From Myxococcales bacterium (GTDB lineage Bacteria; Myxococcota_A; Polyangia; Polyangiales; Houyiibacteriaceae), in assembly GCA_029863605.1 (NCBI GenBank), contig JAOTVB010000003.1, positions 84,333 through 137,657 of the forward strand: 53,325 bases of DNA, given 5' to 3'. Shown one piece after another: positions 40,451 to 49,193 of the stretch (positions are counted from its first letter, which is position 1; every line of letters begins with the position of its first letter). A model generated the notes under the pieces. That model searched no databases. It had not been told where the DNA came from and saw only the letters and a list, made by a program, of their open reading frames with translations. The position numbers and the translations under genes are program-made.

Positions 40451-41817
40451 CCCGAAGTTGCTCCAAGGGACGTGTTCGGGTCCTTCAGCTCGCGTTGCAG
40501 ATCGCCCTCATCGACCAGCAGACCTCTCAGCAGACGGGGTGCCAGTAGGTCGTTCAGTATGATCGAGCAGAGAACGACCGAGTAGGCGATGTCGACGACG
40601 GCAGGCCCCTTGTACACGAGACGAAACGACACGGCCATCGCAAGCGTCACATCGCCGTGCGCGAGAAGGCCGCGGAAGAGATCCTTGCGCAGGCTCGTAC
40701 CCCAGCCCGCGACCCCGCTGGCGAGCCACTTGGCGCCCGTACGCGCTGCGACAAAAGCCGCGACCGCAATCAAGGTTGGGATCAACGGAGATGGCGTCCA
40801 CAACGCACCCGCGAAGATCAAGAGCACGATCGCCATCGGCCGTTCGGTGGTTTCGAGGGTGGAGTGCAAGAGCTGCCCACCGCGCGCGACATTCACCAGC
40901 ACGAAACCCATCCAGAGGTTCACGGCCAGCGGCGACAGCTCGAGGACGTACGCCCCGCCTGACGCGAATGCGATGATTCCGAGGAGCGCCAGGAATCGGG
41001 AGTTGTCGGACTCGTCGCCGACCAGGAAGAGGGAGAAAAGCAGTCCGAGTGCGGCACCCAAGCCGACCGTGACCCACGCCCACGTCGAGGCCGAATAGGC
41101 GGTCGCTTCTGGCGCTTTCTCATGAAAGACACAAAAAATCAGGCCGAATGCCAGGATCACGGCGATGTCCCCGAGCCTCGTTCCATTGCGTAAGAGTGGA
41201 GCCAAACGGCCGCTGATTTCGTAACGGCGCGCCAGGAGGTCGAAGGGCTCCGAGGAGTCGGCGGCGGCGAAGCATGCGAGGGCTGCGGCGCTCAGAGCGG
41301 ACTCTCGCCTCGTGGTCTCGAGCAATAGCCCGCTCTCGAACAAGTAGTACGCGCCAAAACCAACGGCGAGCCCCGGCAGAAGATGGTGCAAGAACACGAC
41401 TCGCCAAGTCGCAGGGTCGAGCTTCTGCAAGCTTGCAAACTCGAAGTCGGTCCCTCGCAGGAGGCCCACCCAGCCGGCAGCAAGGGCGATGATCGGCAAC
41501 AGGCCCGTCAGGTCATCGAACGCGCCGATCGCAGGGAAGATCGGGCCTAGCATCACTCCGAGAAGTATGTATTCCACGCCGCTCACGACGAGAAATCGAT
41601 GTTGCAGTCGTTCGACGACACTGTGGGCGAGCACGTAAGCAACGCCGATGACCAGAACCAGCAGCACGACCGTACCGAGCTCGCCCGCCCCTCCAGTCTG
41701 TTCGCCGCCGCTTGCAGCAGACGCGACGCCCGGTAGCCCACCGGAAGCGCACAGTGCACCTACGCTGCCGCCGATGACGCCCCAGCGCTGCCGCCCCCCC
41801 TCTGCCTTCCCGGCCAT
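40447..41817 (-). CDS. CPA-type cation:proton antiporter (Kef/RosB-like membrane domain)
   Basis: A 456-residue membrane protein, about 12-13 helices, from ATG at 41815-41817 (a TTG at 41871 would add 18 residues). Visible family regions are GVEYILLGVMLGPIFP, LLRNGTRLGDIAVILAFGLIF with a likely ion-site Asp, and GLLAHGDVTLAMAVSFRLVYKG. It has no RCK tail. It is the first gene of the operon that continues to trkA, trkH, the antiporter-ATPase fusion and the MscS gene, so it is probably a K+/H+ or Na+/H+ exchanger. The 77 bases between it and the upstream TetR gene may hold the operon promoter, but I see no clear -35/-10. Confidence 0.83.
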   Translation of the reverse strand: MAGKAEGGRQRWGVIGGSVGALCASGGLPGVASAASGGEQTGGAGELGTVVLLVLVIGVAYVLAHSVVERLQHRFLVVSGVEYILLGVMLGPIFPAIGAFDDLTGLLPIIALAAGWVGLLRGTDFEFASLQKLDPATWRVVFLHHLLPGLAVGFGAYYLFESGLLLETTRRESALSAAALACFAAADSSEPFDLLARRYEISGRLAPLLRNGTRLGDIAVILAFGLIFCVFHEKAPEATAYSASTWAWVTVGLGAALGLLFSLFLVGDESDNSRFLALLGIIAFASGGAYVLELSPLAVNLWMGFVLVNVARGGQLLHSTLETTERPMAIVLLIFAGALWTPSPLIPTLIAVAAFVAARTGAKWLASGVAGWGTSLRKDLFRGLLAHGDVTLAMAVSFRLVYKGPAVVDIAYSVVLCSIILNDLLAPRLLRGLLVDEGDLQRELKDPNTSLGATSG

Positions 41818-41894
41818 ACCCGCCCAATTGTGAAGAAGAAGCAGCCGGAGCGGTAGTTCCCCGCCCAACAAGTGTTTAGCCGTAAATTCGGGCG

Positions 41895-42560
41895 CTATTT
41901 GCGAATTCCGTCGAGGACGAGGCCGATCAGTGCATTCGCTGTCTCTAGGGGATCCATCGGAAACTGTTTTCTCAAGGCTGCGAGCGCCAATGACTCGACT
42001 GCACCGCTGACCGCAAGAGCACTGACCCGCGGGTCATCCACCGTGAGCAAGCCGCGCTCCACGGCCACTTCGCTCAGCGCAATCGCGCGGTCGTCGAGCT
42101 CTTTTGCGAGCTCCGAGATCGCCTGCCGCGCAGGCGTGGCCGGCGCTCTGCGCTCTTGAAGATAGACACACGTGGCTTCCGGAAACATGGCGAGGGTTGC
42201 GACGAGCTTCGTTCCGAGATGACGATAGCTGTCGACGGTTTCTTCGCGTCCGTTCGCGCCGCGGAGCTTGTTGTCGCATTCGCGCAGCGCGGTCCGTGCC
42301 GCATCGGCGACCGGCTCGATGACCGCTTCGACGAGGTCTGCCTTGTCTCGGAAGTACCGGTAGAAGTTGCCCTTGGCCATCCCGGCCTCGCGGGCAACCT
42401 CGTCTATGGTGACTCCCTCGATACCGTTCTTCAAAAACAGCTCGAGCCCGGCGGCGGCCAGATCTTGCACCCGTTTACGTCGGTTGACGTCACGTTTTCC
42501 ACCGAGAGCGCCTGGTCGCTCTAGAGGGCCGGCTCGTCTTGGTCGTCTCTCGTCATCCAT
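41895..42560 (-). CDS. TetR family transcriptional regulator
   Basis: A 221-residue regulator from ATG 42558-42560. The helix-turn-helix is in VQDLAAAGLELFLKNGIEGVTIDEVAREAGMAKGNFYRYFRDKADLVEA. The C-terminal ligand domain resembles the TetR_C_6 type in general shape only. It is upstream of the ion operon on the same strand (77 bases) and divergent from lipA (217-base gap), so it could control either. A 6-bp AATTCG/CGAATT dyad (41885-41907) spans its stop codon. Confidence 0.85.
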   Translation of the reverse strand: MDDERRPRRAGPLERPGALGGKRDVNRRKRVQDLAAAGLELFLKNGIEGVTIDEVAREAGMAKGNFYRYFRDKADLVEAVIEPVADAARTALRECDNKLRGANGREETVDSYRHLGTKLVATLAMFPEATCVYLQERRAPATPARQAISELAKELDDRAIALSEVAVERGLLTVDDPRVSALAVSGAVESLALAALRKQFPMDPLETANALIGLVLDGIRK

Positions 42561-42777
42561 CGAGTCGCTCCTGAACGGGGTTGGCGGTCCCCGGCCGGCA
42601 ATTATGGGGCTGCGGAGACCGAGGTAAAGGCAGATCCGCGAAAATCCTGCGCCCGCACCGTCGGTCCGCCCAAACATTGCGGCGGACCGCAGAAACCATC
42701 ACAATTCGTAGTGTTAGGCGCAATTGACACTTCGAGCGCGCCCACCTACAGCTTGGGTTAGGACTCAGCGACGGAAG
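42561..42777. other. Intergenic region between tetR and lipA
   Basis: A 217-base gap between divergent genes. A consensus-like -35 lies at 42724-42729 (see promoter). I see no ORF with a family match, no stable RNA and no obvious TetR dyad. The left half is GC-rich without clear structure. Confidence 0.5.
42724..42752 (+). promoter_or_regulatory. Candidate promoter for lipA-bkd operon
   Basis: TTGACA at 42724-42729 is a perfect -35. After 17 bases, TACAGC at 42747-42752 is a poor -10 (3 of 6 or fewer conserved). The inferred start point is about 20 bases before the lipA ATG. An ATG-proximal purine run (GGAAG) abuts the start codon. Confidence 0.35.
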
Positions 42778-43734
42778 ATGAATCTCCAAGCTCGCAAACC
42801 AGATTGGCTTCGCGTGCGGCTCCCAGCGGGGCCAGAACACGAGGAATTTCAGAGCCTGAAGGCCAAGTTTCGGGCTCGCGGCCTCCATACAGTCTGTGAA
42901 GAGGCCCGGTGTCCGAATATCTTCGAGTGTTGGGGCAAGGGCACCGCCACGATCATGATCCTCGGACAGACCTGCACCCGGGGTTGTCGGTTCTGCTCGG
43001 TGAACACCGGCAAGCCCGGCGGCATTGTCGACTCACAGGAGCCCGAGAACACCGCTCTGTCTCTGGCCGAGATGGGGCTCGCTTACGTGGTGGTGACGAT
43101 GGTCGACCGGGATGACCTTGCGGATGGGGGCGCCGCGCATGTAGCCCAAACGGTCCGACGCATCCAGCATCACAGCCCCGATCTCCGCGTCGAGACTTTG
43201 GTTGGGGACTTTCTCGGTCGCCACGATGACGTCCGCACGGTCGTTCGAGAAGGTAAGCCCGACGTCTTCGCGCACAACGTCGAGGTGGTGCCGCGCTTGC
43301 AGCGGGCGATTCGGGACGCGCGATGCTCATGGGATCGCTCAATCGACGTTCTGAGCGCCGCCAAAGAGATGGGCTCGGCGATCACCAAGTCGTCGCTGAT
43401 GGTGGGGCTTGGCGAGACGCATGAAGAGATGCTCGAAGCGATGCAACTCCTGCGCGACGCCGAAGTCGATGTTCTCACCGTGGGGCAGTACCTGCGTCCG
43501 ACAGCGAGGCACGCCGACGTCGAGCGATATGTAGAACCCGAAGAGTTCGAAGAATATGAGGCGGCCGGTCTTCAGATGGGATTCCGGTTCGTCGCGTCCG
43601 GGCCGCTCGTGCGATCGAGCTATCGCGCAGCGGAGGCCTTTCTTCGGGATGCGCTCGTTCGAGGGGAACGATCGAACGGAGCTCCCGCGATGGATCGTTA
43701 CGGCAATAGGAAAAGGCTTTCCGTAGTCACATAA
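42778..43734 (+). CDS. lipA: Lipoyl synthase
   Basis: A 318-residue radical-SAM enzyme inserting sulfur into octanoyl-lipoyl domains. The auxiliary cluster ligands are Cys40, Cys45 and Cys51 (CEEARCPNIFEC); the SAM cluster ligands are Cys66, Cys70 and Cys73 (CTRGCRFC). The C-terminal RSSYRAAE matches the family Arg-Ser-Ser-Tyr, whose Ser closes the auxiliary cluster. ATG at 42778 is preferred over a TTG at 42724. It precedes the branched-chain dehydrogenase genes by 8 bases and lipoylates the E2 product. lipB is absent from the window. Confidence 0.96.
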   Translation: MNLQARKPDWLRVRLPAGPEHEEFQSLKAKFRARGLHTVCEEARCPNIFECWGKGTATIMILGQTCTRGCRFCSVNTGKPGGIVDSQEPENTALSLAEMGLAYVVVTMVDRDDLADGGAAHVAQTVRRIQHHSPDLRVETLVGDFLGRHDDVRTVVREGKPDVFAHNVEVVPRLQRAIRDARCSWDRSIDVLSAAKEMGSAITKSSLMVGLGETHEEMLEAMQLLRDAEVDVLTVGQYLRPTARHADVERYVEPEEFEEYEAAGLQMGFRFVASGPLVRSSYRAAEAFLRDALVRGERSNGAPAMDRYGNRKRLSVVT

Positions 43735-43742
43735 GGGGGTAC

Positions 43743-44822
43743 ATGCACATCATTCGCGAGGACGGAAGCCTCGACCCAGGCCTCGACCCGGGACTGTCGA
43801 TCGACCGGGTAGTCTCCCTCTACAAGGCGATGACACGAACGCGGGTCATCGACGATCGATTGCAGCGGCTCCAGCGACAGGGAAGGATCGCGTTTCACGT
43901 CGGGTCGCTCGGTGAAGAGGCGGCCATCATCGGTTCGGCCGCGGCCTTGCGAGATCAAGATTGGATCGTCCCCTGCTACCGCGAAGTTGGTGCCCTCCTG
44001 TGGCGGGGTTACCCACTTCAGCGCTACGTCGATCACATGTTCGGTAACGCCGACGATCCCATCGTCGGCAGGCAGATGCCCGATCACACGTTTAGTCGGG
44101 AGCACCGTTATCTTTCGGTGAGCGCGCCGATCGGGACTCAGCTCCCGCATGCGGTTGGGCTGGCGTGGGCCGCGAAGAAGCGAGGCCTCGACGAGTGTGT
44201 CGGTGTGTTCTTTGGAGACGGGGCGACGAGCTCGAACGACTTTCACGCGGCGATGAATTTCGCCGCCGTGTACCAGACGCCGACATTGTTCCTGTGCCGC
44301 AACAACGGTTACGCGATCAGCTTGCCGACCGATCGACAAACGGCCAGCCGAACCCTCGCCGAAAAGGCCGCCGCCTACCGGATGCCTGCGCTTCGAGTCG
44401 ACGGCAATGACGTGCTCGCGGTCTGGCGAGCGGTTCGAGAGGCTCTGCAACGCGCTTGTGACGGAGGCGGTCCGACCTTCATCGAGCTGATCACCTACAG
44501 GCTCGGCGGGCACTCGACCTCGGACGACCCGCGGATCTATCGCAGCAAAGAGGAAGTCGAGTCTTGGCGGCGCGCCGACCCGCTCGTTCGTCTGCGCAAG
44601 CACCTTGAGCAGCGTGACGTTTGGGACGACGATCTCGACACCGATTGGCGCGCCGCGTGCAAAGCCGAGTTCAAGGAGTGCGTGCGTCGGGCCGAGGAGA
44701 AGCCCGCCCCCGACCTTCGTGAGATGTTCACCGACGTCTACAAAGACCAGCCGCTTCACCTCGCCGAGCAAGAGTCGCGCTGCCTTGCAGGCCCGCGTGC
44801 GGCCGAGGAGGATCACGACTAG
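43743..44822 (+). CDS. bkdAA: Branched-chain 2-oxoacid dehydrogenase E1 alpha subunit
   Basis: A 359-residue thiamine diphosphate enzyme subunit. Its diphosphate-binding motif is GDGATSSNDFHAAMNF followed by CRNNGYAIS, and LGGHSTSDDPRIYR is the phosphorylation-loop pattern of branched-chain dehydrogenases rather than pyruvate E1. It decarboxylates 2-oxoisovalerate and relatives from valine, leucine and isoleucine breakdown and feeds branched fatty acids. The Shine-Dalgarno sequence is AAGGGGG, and the next gene follows after 2 bases. A pyruvate or acetoin enzyme is less likely. Confidence 0.88.
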   Translation: MHIIREDGSLDPGLDPGLSIDRVVSLYKAMTRTRVIDDRLQRLQRQGRIAFHVGSLGEEAAIIGSAAALRDQDWIVPCYREVGALLWRGYPLQRYVDHMFGNADDPIVGRQMPDHTFSREHRYLSVSAPIGTQLPHAVGLAWAAKKRGLDECVGVFFGDGATSSNDFHAAMNFAAVYQTPTLFLCRNNGYAISLPTDRQTASRTLAEKAAAYRMPALRVDGNDVLAVWRAVREALQRACDGGGPTFIELITYRLGGHSTSDDPRIYRSKEEVESWRRADPLVRLRKHLEQRDVWDDDLDTDWRAACKAEFKECVRRAEEKPAPDLREMFTDVYKDQPLHLAEQESRCLAGPRAAEEDHD

Positions 44823-44824
44823 CC

Positions 44825-45799
44825 ATGCCTGAGATGAACCTAGTGCAGGCGATCAATAGCGGGCTTCGCGGAGCCATGCGGGAGAACGACGATGTCCTCG
44901 TCATGGGCGAGGATGTCGGTCGGCTTGGCGGGGTGTTTCGTGTGACCCAAGGCCTCCAAGAGGAGTTCGGCGCAGACCGGGTCATCGACACGCCTCTTTC
45001 GGAGAGCGGCATCATCGGAACGGCGATCGGGATGGCCCTTCATGGGATGCGACCGGTTTCGGAAATTCAATTCGCAGACTTCATCTATCCGGGCTTCGAT
45101 CAGCTCGTGAGCGAGGCGGCGAAATATCGCTACCGAACCGCTGGGGAGTACCAGGTGCCGCTGGTCGTCCGAACGCCGTACGGCGGCGGCATCCGCGGCG
45201 GGCAGTATCACTCGCAGTCACCTGAAGCGCTTTTCATCCACACCGCGGGCCTCAAAGTGGTGTGCCCGTCGAATCCCTACGACGCCAAGGGGCTCCTGAT
45301 CGAGGCGATCCGAGACGACGACCCGGTCATCTTCTTCGAGCCCAAACGCGTCTATCGCGCGGTCAAGATGGAAGTGCCCGAAGAGACCTATGGCGTTCCG
45401 CTTAGCGAGGCCAAGATCGTTCGAGCCGGCGAGCAGGTGACCTGCGTGGCGTGGGGAGCGATGCTTTATGAAGCATTTTCGGCGGCAGAAGAGGCGGCAA
45501 AGCAAGGGATCGACACGGAGGTGATCGACCTTCGCACGCTTTGGCCCCTCGATGTCGAGACGATCGTGTCGAGTGTCAAGAAGACGGGGCGTTTGGTGGT
45601 CGTTCACGAAGCACCTCAGACCTGTGGGTTCGGCGGCGAGCTCGTGGCGCTCGTGACCGAGCGAGCTTTCCTTCATCTCGAGGCTCCGCCCCGCCGCGTG
45701 ACAGGTTGGGATACGCCCTTCCCGCAAACCCACGAGCACGAGTACTTGCCGCTCGCGCACCGCATCATCCCTGCGCTGATCGAAACGGCGCGGTACTGA
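44825..45799 (+). CDS. bkdAB: Branched-chain 2-oxoacid dehydrogenase E1 beta subunit
   Basis: A 324-residue transketolase-like subunit. Marks are VLVMGEDVGRLGGVFRVT, DTPLSESGIIGTAIGMA, EIQFADFIYPGFDQLVSEAAKYRYR and GGGIRGGQYHSQSPEALF. The DFIYP pattern is shared with BCKDH beta. It completes the alpha2beta2 E1. E2 starts 5 bases after its stop. Confidence 0.92.
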   Translation: MPEMNLVQAINSGLRGAMRENDDVLVMGEDVGRLGGVFRVTQGLQEEFGADRVIDTPLSESGIIGTAIGMALHGMRPVSEIQFADFIYPGFDQLVSEAAKYRYRTAGEYQVPLVVRTPYGGGIRGGQYHSQSPEALFIHTAGLKVVCPSNPYDAKGLLIEAIRDDDPVIFFEPKRVYRAVKMEVPEETYGVPLSEAKIVRAGEQVTCVAWGAMLYEAFSAAEEAAKQGIDTEVIDLRTLWPLDVETIVSSVKKTGRLVVVHEAPQTCGFGGELVALVTERAFLHLEAPPRRVTGWDTPFPQTHEHEYLPLAHRIIPALIETARY

Positions 45800-45804
45800 A
45801 GACC

Positions 45805-47166
45805 ATGGCAAGGCTCGACTTCAAGCTTCCAGACATCGGCGAGGGCGTCACCGAGGGTGAGATCGTCGAGTGGTTCGTGCGGGCAGGAGACGGCGTCAAA
45901 GAAGACGACCCGATGGTCGAAATCATGACCGACAAGGCAACCGTCACGATCGGTGCGCCCTGCGACGGTCGCGTCGAGGAGCTCAGGTTCGAGGTCGGCT
46001 CGATTGCGCGGGTGGGTCAGGTGATTCTGACGCTCGAACCGGCGGCCGCGACGAATGTCGCTCGGTCGCAGCGTTCGTCGCGACCCCCGGCGAGCGCAGT
46101 GGGTGACATCCAAGACTCGCTTCCCGGTGCTCGTCTCTTTCAACGGGGCGAGGTCGAGCCCTCGCCTGGCCCGGGTGCTGGCAGTGACGACGGGCACGGC
46201 AAAGGGAATGGTCGGCGGCACAGCTCCGTTCGACCTGCCGCCGCCGCAAATCGCCGTTCGGTGAGAACCTCCGAGGCCTCGATCGGCGGCATCGCGTACT
46301 TTGAGGCCAAGCCTCTCGCGACCCCTGCCACCCGTCGACTCGCAAAGGAAACGGGGATCGACCTCCGGCGCGTGCGCCCGACCGGGGACCAGGGCCGGGT
46401 GACTCGCGATGACGTGCGGGCGGCGCTTCGCGATCAGATGGCCGAAGACCGGCCATACGACTTGCTCGAGGAGCGCACCCCAATCGTCGGGATGCGCCGG
46501 AAGATTGCAGAACGCATGGCCCACGCGAAGTCGACCGCCGCACATTTCACTTTCGTCGAGGAGTGCGATGCCTCACGACTGGTGGAGATGCGAGAGCGGT
46601 TGCTTCCTGAAGCGGCGCGGCGCGGGGTTCGGCTCACCTATCTGCCCTTCATCGTCAAGGCCGTCACCGAAGCGCTTCACCGACACCCGGTGCTCAACAG
46701 TGCCGTCGACGAGACGACCAACGAGTTGGTCTACAAGAAATACTACAACATCGGGGTGGCTACCGCGACGGACGCCGGCCTGATGGTGCCGGTCGTGCAC
46801 CAAGCCGACCGCCTCCGGCTTTTCGAGCTGGCGACCGAGATCGAGCGCCTTTCGCAGGCCGCCAAGGATGGCACCCTCGGTCCCGAAGACCTTCGGAACT
46901 CGACTTTCACGATCACCTCGCTTGGAAAGCACAGCGGACTGATGGCGACGCCGATCCTCAACCATCCCGAGGTCGGTATTTTGGGCGTGCACCGGATCAA
47001 AGAGCGACCGGTAGTACGCGACGGCGAGATCGTAATCGGGAAGATCATGCTGCTTTCGCTTTCGTTCGATCATCGTATCGTAGATGGCCACGTCGGCGCC
47101 GCGTTTGCGTACGACATCATCGAAACTCTCGAACAACCCGAGCGCTTGTTCACCGAGTTCCTTTGA
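45805..47166 (+). CDS. bkdB: Dihydrolipoyl acyltransferase E2 of branched-chain 2-oxoacid dehydrogenase
   Basis: A 453-residue E2: an N-terminal lipoyl domain with Lys44 in MTDKATV, a long Gly/Ser-rich linker, a peripheral subunit-binding domain (ATPATRRLAKETGIDLRRV), and a catalytic acyltransferase domain with SFDHRIVDGHVG (His and Asp active site). It transfers the acyl group to CoA. It is the only lipoylated protein I see in the window, matching the linked lipA. Its stop overlaps mutY as TGATG; the frame is open further upstream but only as antisense-like extension. No E3 gene is adjacent. Confidence 0.93.
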   Translation: MARLDFKLPDIGEGVTEGEIVEWFVRAGDGVKEDDPMVEIMTDKATVTIGAPCDGRVEELRFEVGSIARVGQVILTLEPAAATNVARSQRSSRPPASAVGDIQDSLPGARLFQRGEVEPSPGPGAGSDDGHGKGNGRRHSSVRPAAAANRRSVRTSEASIGGIAYFEAKPLATPATRRLAKETGIDLRRVRPTGDQGRVTRDDVRAALRDQMAEDRPYDLLEERTPIVGMRRKIAERMAHAKSTAAHFTFVEECDASRLVEMRERLLPEAARRGVRLTYLPFIVKAVTEALHRHPVLNSAVDETTNELVYKKYYNIGVATATDAGLMVPVVHQADRLRLFELATEIERLSQAAKDGTLGPEDLRNSTFTITSLGKHSGLMATPILNHPEVGILGVHRIKERPVVRDGEIVIGKIMLLSLSFDHRIVDGHVGAAFAYDIIETLEQPERLFTEFL

Positions 47167-48197
47167 TGGCGTCGGTTCGGGAGAAGCTCCTCACCTGGTT
47201 CGATCGCGAAGGCCGCGATCTTCCATGGCGCCGCACGCGGGACCCGTACGCGATCTGGGTGTCTGAGGTGATGCTTCAGCAAACCCGCGTCGAGACCGTC
47301 ATCCCATACTACGAGCGTTTCTTGTCGAGCTTTCCGACGCTCAAAGCCCTTGCCGAGGCCGACGAGGACGCTGTTCTCTCGCATTGGAGCGGGCTCGGGT
47401 ACTATCGGCGTGCGCGACTATTGCATCGGGGGGTTCGAGAGGTCGTCGCCGAGTATGGCAGCGCGGTCCCCGAAGACGCCGAAGCGAGACGCGGGCTGCC
47501 CGGCATCGGTCGTTACACGGCCGGAGCGATCGGGAGCATTGCATTCGACAAGGAAGAGCCGGTCGTCGACGGAAACGTGAGCCGCGTGCTCTCTCGCTTG
47601 TTTCGAATCGACACCCCACTCGGGGCCAACGAAACGACGAAACGCCTTTGGAACGAGGCCGCGCGCCTGGTCCTCGGTGAGCGCCCGGGGGATCTCAACC
47701 AGGCGCTGATGGAGCTCGGCGCGACGGTCTGCACGCCCACGAGCCCTCGATGCCAGGCGTGTCCTCTGTCTACCGACTGCCGAGCCCTGGCCCACGACGA
47801 GGTCGCCTCATTACCGATCAAGCCCGCCCGCAAGGCACCGAAGCAGGTGGAGCTCGCAGCCGTGGTGGCCACGAGAGGCCGAGGCGCCGACCGCATGGTC
47901 TGGCTGATCAAAGGCGACCAACCCTTGTTCGGGGGGCTTTGGGGAGTGCCGATGGCCCATGGAGATCCCCGCGCGGCGCTTCGCCAAGCGGGGCTCCAAG
48001 CGCGTCTTCGGATCGCGCCCATAGGGCAAGTCGACCACGTCCTGACGCACCGCCATTTGCGGATCGATGTCTTCGTGGCGTCAGCAGCAAAGTGCACCGC
48101 ATCGAAGAACGGGCAGCTGTTCACGCCGCAGTCGTTGCAACAGGTGGGTGTCTCCACCCTCACCCACAAGATCCTGCAATGCGCGAATGTTCGGTAG
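47166..48197 (+). CDS. mutY: Adenine DNA glycosylase MutY
   Basis: A 343-residue A/G-specific glycosylase with HhH-GPD fold. Residues include Glu34 in SEVMLQQT, LPGIGRYTAGAI, Asp135 in VVDGNV, and the [4Fe-4S] ligands Cys189, Cys196, Cys199 and Cys205. The C-terminal half is a NUDIX-like 8-oxoguanine recognition domain (VELAAVVATRG, LFGGLWGVP, DHVLTHRHL). It removes A opposite 8-oxoG. The ATG shares bases with the E2 stop. With MutM at 17.8 kb it covers the GO repair pathway. Confidence 0.94.
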   Translation: MASVREKLLTWFDREGRDLPWRRTRDPYAIWVSEVMLQQTRVETVIPYYERFLSSFPTLKALAEADEDAVLSHWSGLGYYRRARLLHRGVREVVAEYGSAVPEDAEARRGLPGIGRYTAGAIGSIAFDKEEPVVDGNVSRVLSRLFRIDTPLGANETTKRLWNEAARLVLGERPGDLNQALMELGATVCTPTSPRCQACPLSTDCRALAHDEVASLPIKPARKAPKQVELAAVVATRGRGADRMVWLIKGDQPLFGGLWGVPMAHGDPRAALRQAGLQARLRIAPIGQVDHVLTHRHLRIDVFVASAAKCTASKNGQLFTPQSLQQVGVSTLTHKILQCANVR

Positions 48198-48202
48198 CAT
48201 AG

Positions 48203-48227
48203 GTGCCAGTGCCAGCGACGGTGCCAC
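48203..48227. repeat. GTGCCAGTGCCAG-type short repeat after mutY
   Basis: A run GTGCCAGTGCCAGCGACGG with a further GTGCCAC lies just after the mutY stop. Its GCCAGTGCCAG core is also at 50627-50637 beyond natB. These two copies bracket the ABC exporter genes. Confidence 0.45.
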
Positions 48228-48246
48228 ATGCCTGTGCCCGCGATCG

Positions 48247-48261
48247 TCACCGTGACGGTGA
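48247..48261. promoter_or_regulatory. Perfect 15-bp palindrome upstream of the ABC exporter
   Basis: TCACCGT (48247-48253) and ACGGTGA (48255-48261) flank a single G. As RNA it could form only a 5-bp stem, so a DNA operator for a dimeric regulator is the better reading. It lies 38 bases before the preferred GTG start of the ATPase gene; if translation began at the ATG at 48228 it would be coding. Confidence 0.45.
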
Positions 48262-48299
48262 TCTGGTCCCTCGCTGCTTCACCGGATAGACTGCCTCTC

Positions 48300-49193
48300 G
48301 TGGCAATTCTCGCTTTTCGCGGAGTGTCCAAGCGGTTTGGGGGGCAGGTCGCGCTCGATGGCGTGACGCTCGAGGTGTCGCAGGGCGAAGTGTTTGGGCT
48401 CATGGGGCCCAACGGAGCGGGCAAGACCACGCTCATTCGGATCGGCCTCGACATCCTCCGCGCAGACGAAGGTGAGGTCTCTCTCTTTGCTGCGCCGCTC
48501 GACCGCACCACGCTCGACCGGACAGCGTATCTTCCCGAGGAGCGCGGGGTCTATCGCAGGGCGAAGGTGCGGGAGCTGCTCAGCTATCTTGGGCGGCTCA
48601 AGGGTCTCAAATCGGCAAACGCGCGAGAGGCGGCGGCGCATTGGCTAGGGCGTGTGGGTCTTTCGCACGTCGCCGAGCAGCGGGTTGAAAGCCTATCGAA
48701 AGGGATGACACAGAAGGTTCAGATCGCGGCATGCCTGATGAGCGACCCGGAGCTTTGCGTGTTGGATGAGCCGTTTTCCGGATTGGACCCCGTCAACGTG
48801 GCCCTCGTGAAAGACCTCATCGAAGAACGTCGGGCTAGCGGGTTGACCACCCTCCTCTCGACTCATCTCATGCATCAGGTCGAGGCGCTTTGCGATCGCG
48901 TGGCCCTCATCCACCGTGGACGCGTGGTGGTGTATGGCGACCTCGAGGAGATCCGTCGCCGCTATTCGCCCCACGAAGTGGTCGTCTGGACTTCGATGGA
49001 CCTCGTCGAGCTCGGGGTCGACGCGATCCGCGATGCAAACGGCAGCTGGCGCGTGTCCCTTCCCCACGCCGAGACCGCGGCCGGCTACTTGAACGAGCTC
49101 ATTCGCAGCGGTGTTCTGATCGATCGCTACGAGCCGTTGGTCGCACGAATGGACGACATCTTCGTAAACCTGGTGAGCGGAGGAGCGGAGTGA
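48300..49193 (+). CDS. ABC exporter ATP-binding protein (NatA-like)
   Basis: A 297-residue ATPase. Walker A is GPNGAGKTT, the signature is LSKGMTQKVQ, Walker B is LCVLDEPFSGLD, and the switch His is in LLSTHLMHQVE. The C-terminal extension (about 240-297) is of the NatA/DrrA class. The start is set at GTG 48300 (ILAFRGVSKRFGGQ); ATG at 48228 would add 24 poorly supported residues including the repeat and palindrome. Its stop overlaps the permease ATG as TGATG. Na+ or drug export is a family guess. Confidence 0.9.
   Translation: MAILAFRGVSKRFGGQVALDGVTLEVSQGEVFGLMGPNGAGKTTLIRIGLDILRADEGEVSLFAAPLDRTTLDRTAYLPEERGVYRRAKVRELLSYLGRLKGLKSANAREAAAHWLGRVGLSHVAEQRVESLSKGMTQKVQIAACLMSDPELCVLDEPFSGLDPVNVALVKDLIEERRASGLTTLLSTHLMHQVEALCDRVALIHRGRVVVYGDLEEIRRRYSPHEVVVWTSMDLVELGVDAIRDANGSWRVSLPHAETAAGYLNELIRSGVLIDRYEPLVARMDDIFVNLVSGGAE

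Noticed and set aside
41885..41907. AATTCG/CGAATT dyad over the second TetR stop as a terminator
   Set aside because: The stem is six base pairs, AT-rich and with an 11-base loop and no T-run, too weak to call.
43698..44816. Minus-strand 372-codon open frame opposite bkdAA
   Set aside because: It is antisense to an E1 alpha with clear thiamine diphosphate motifs and shows no family features.
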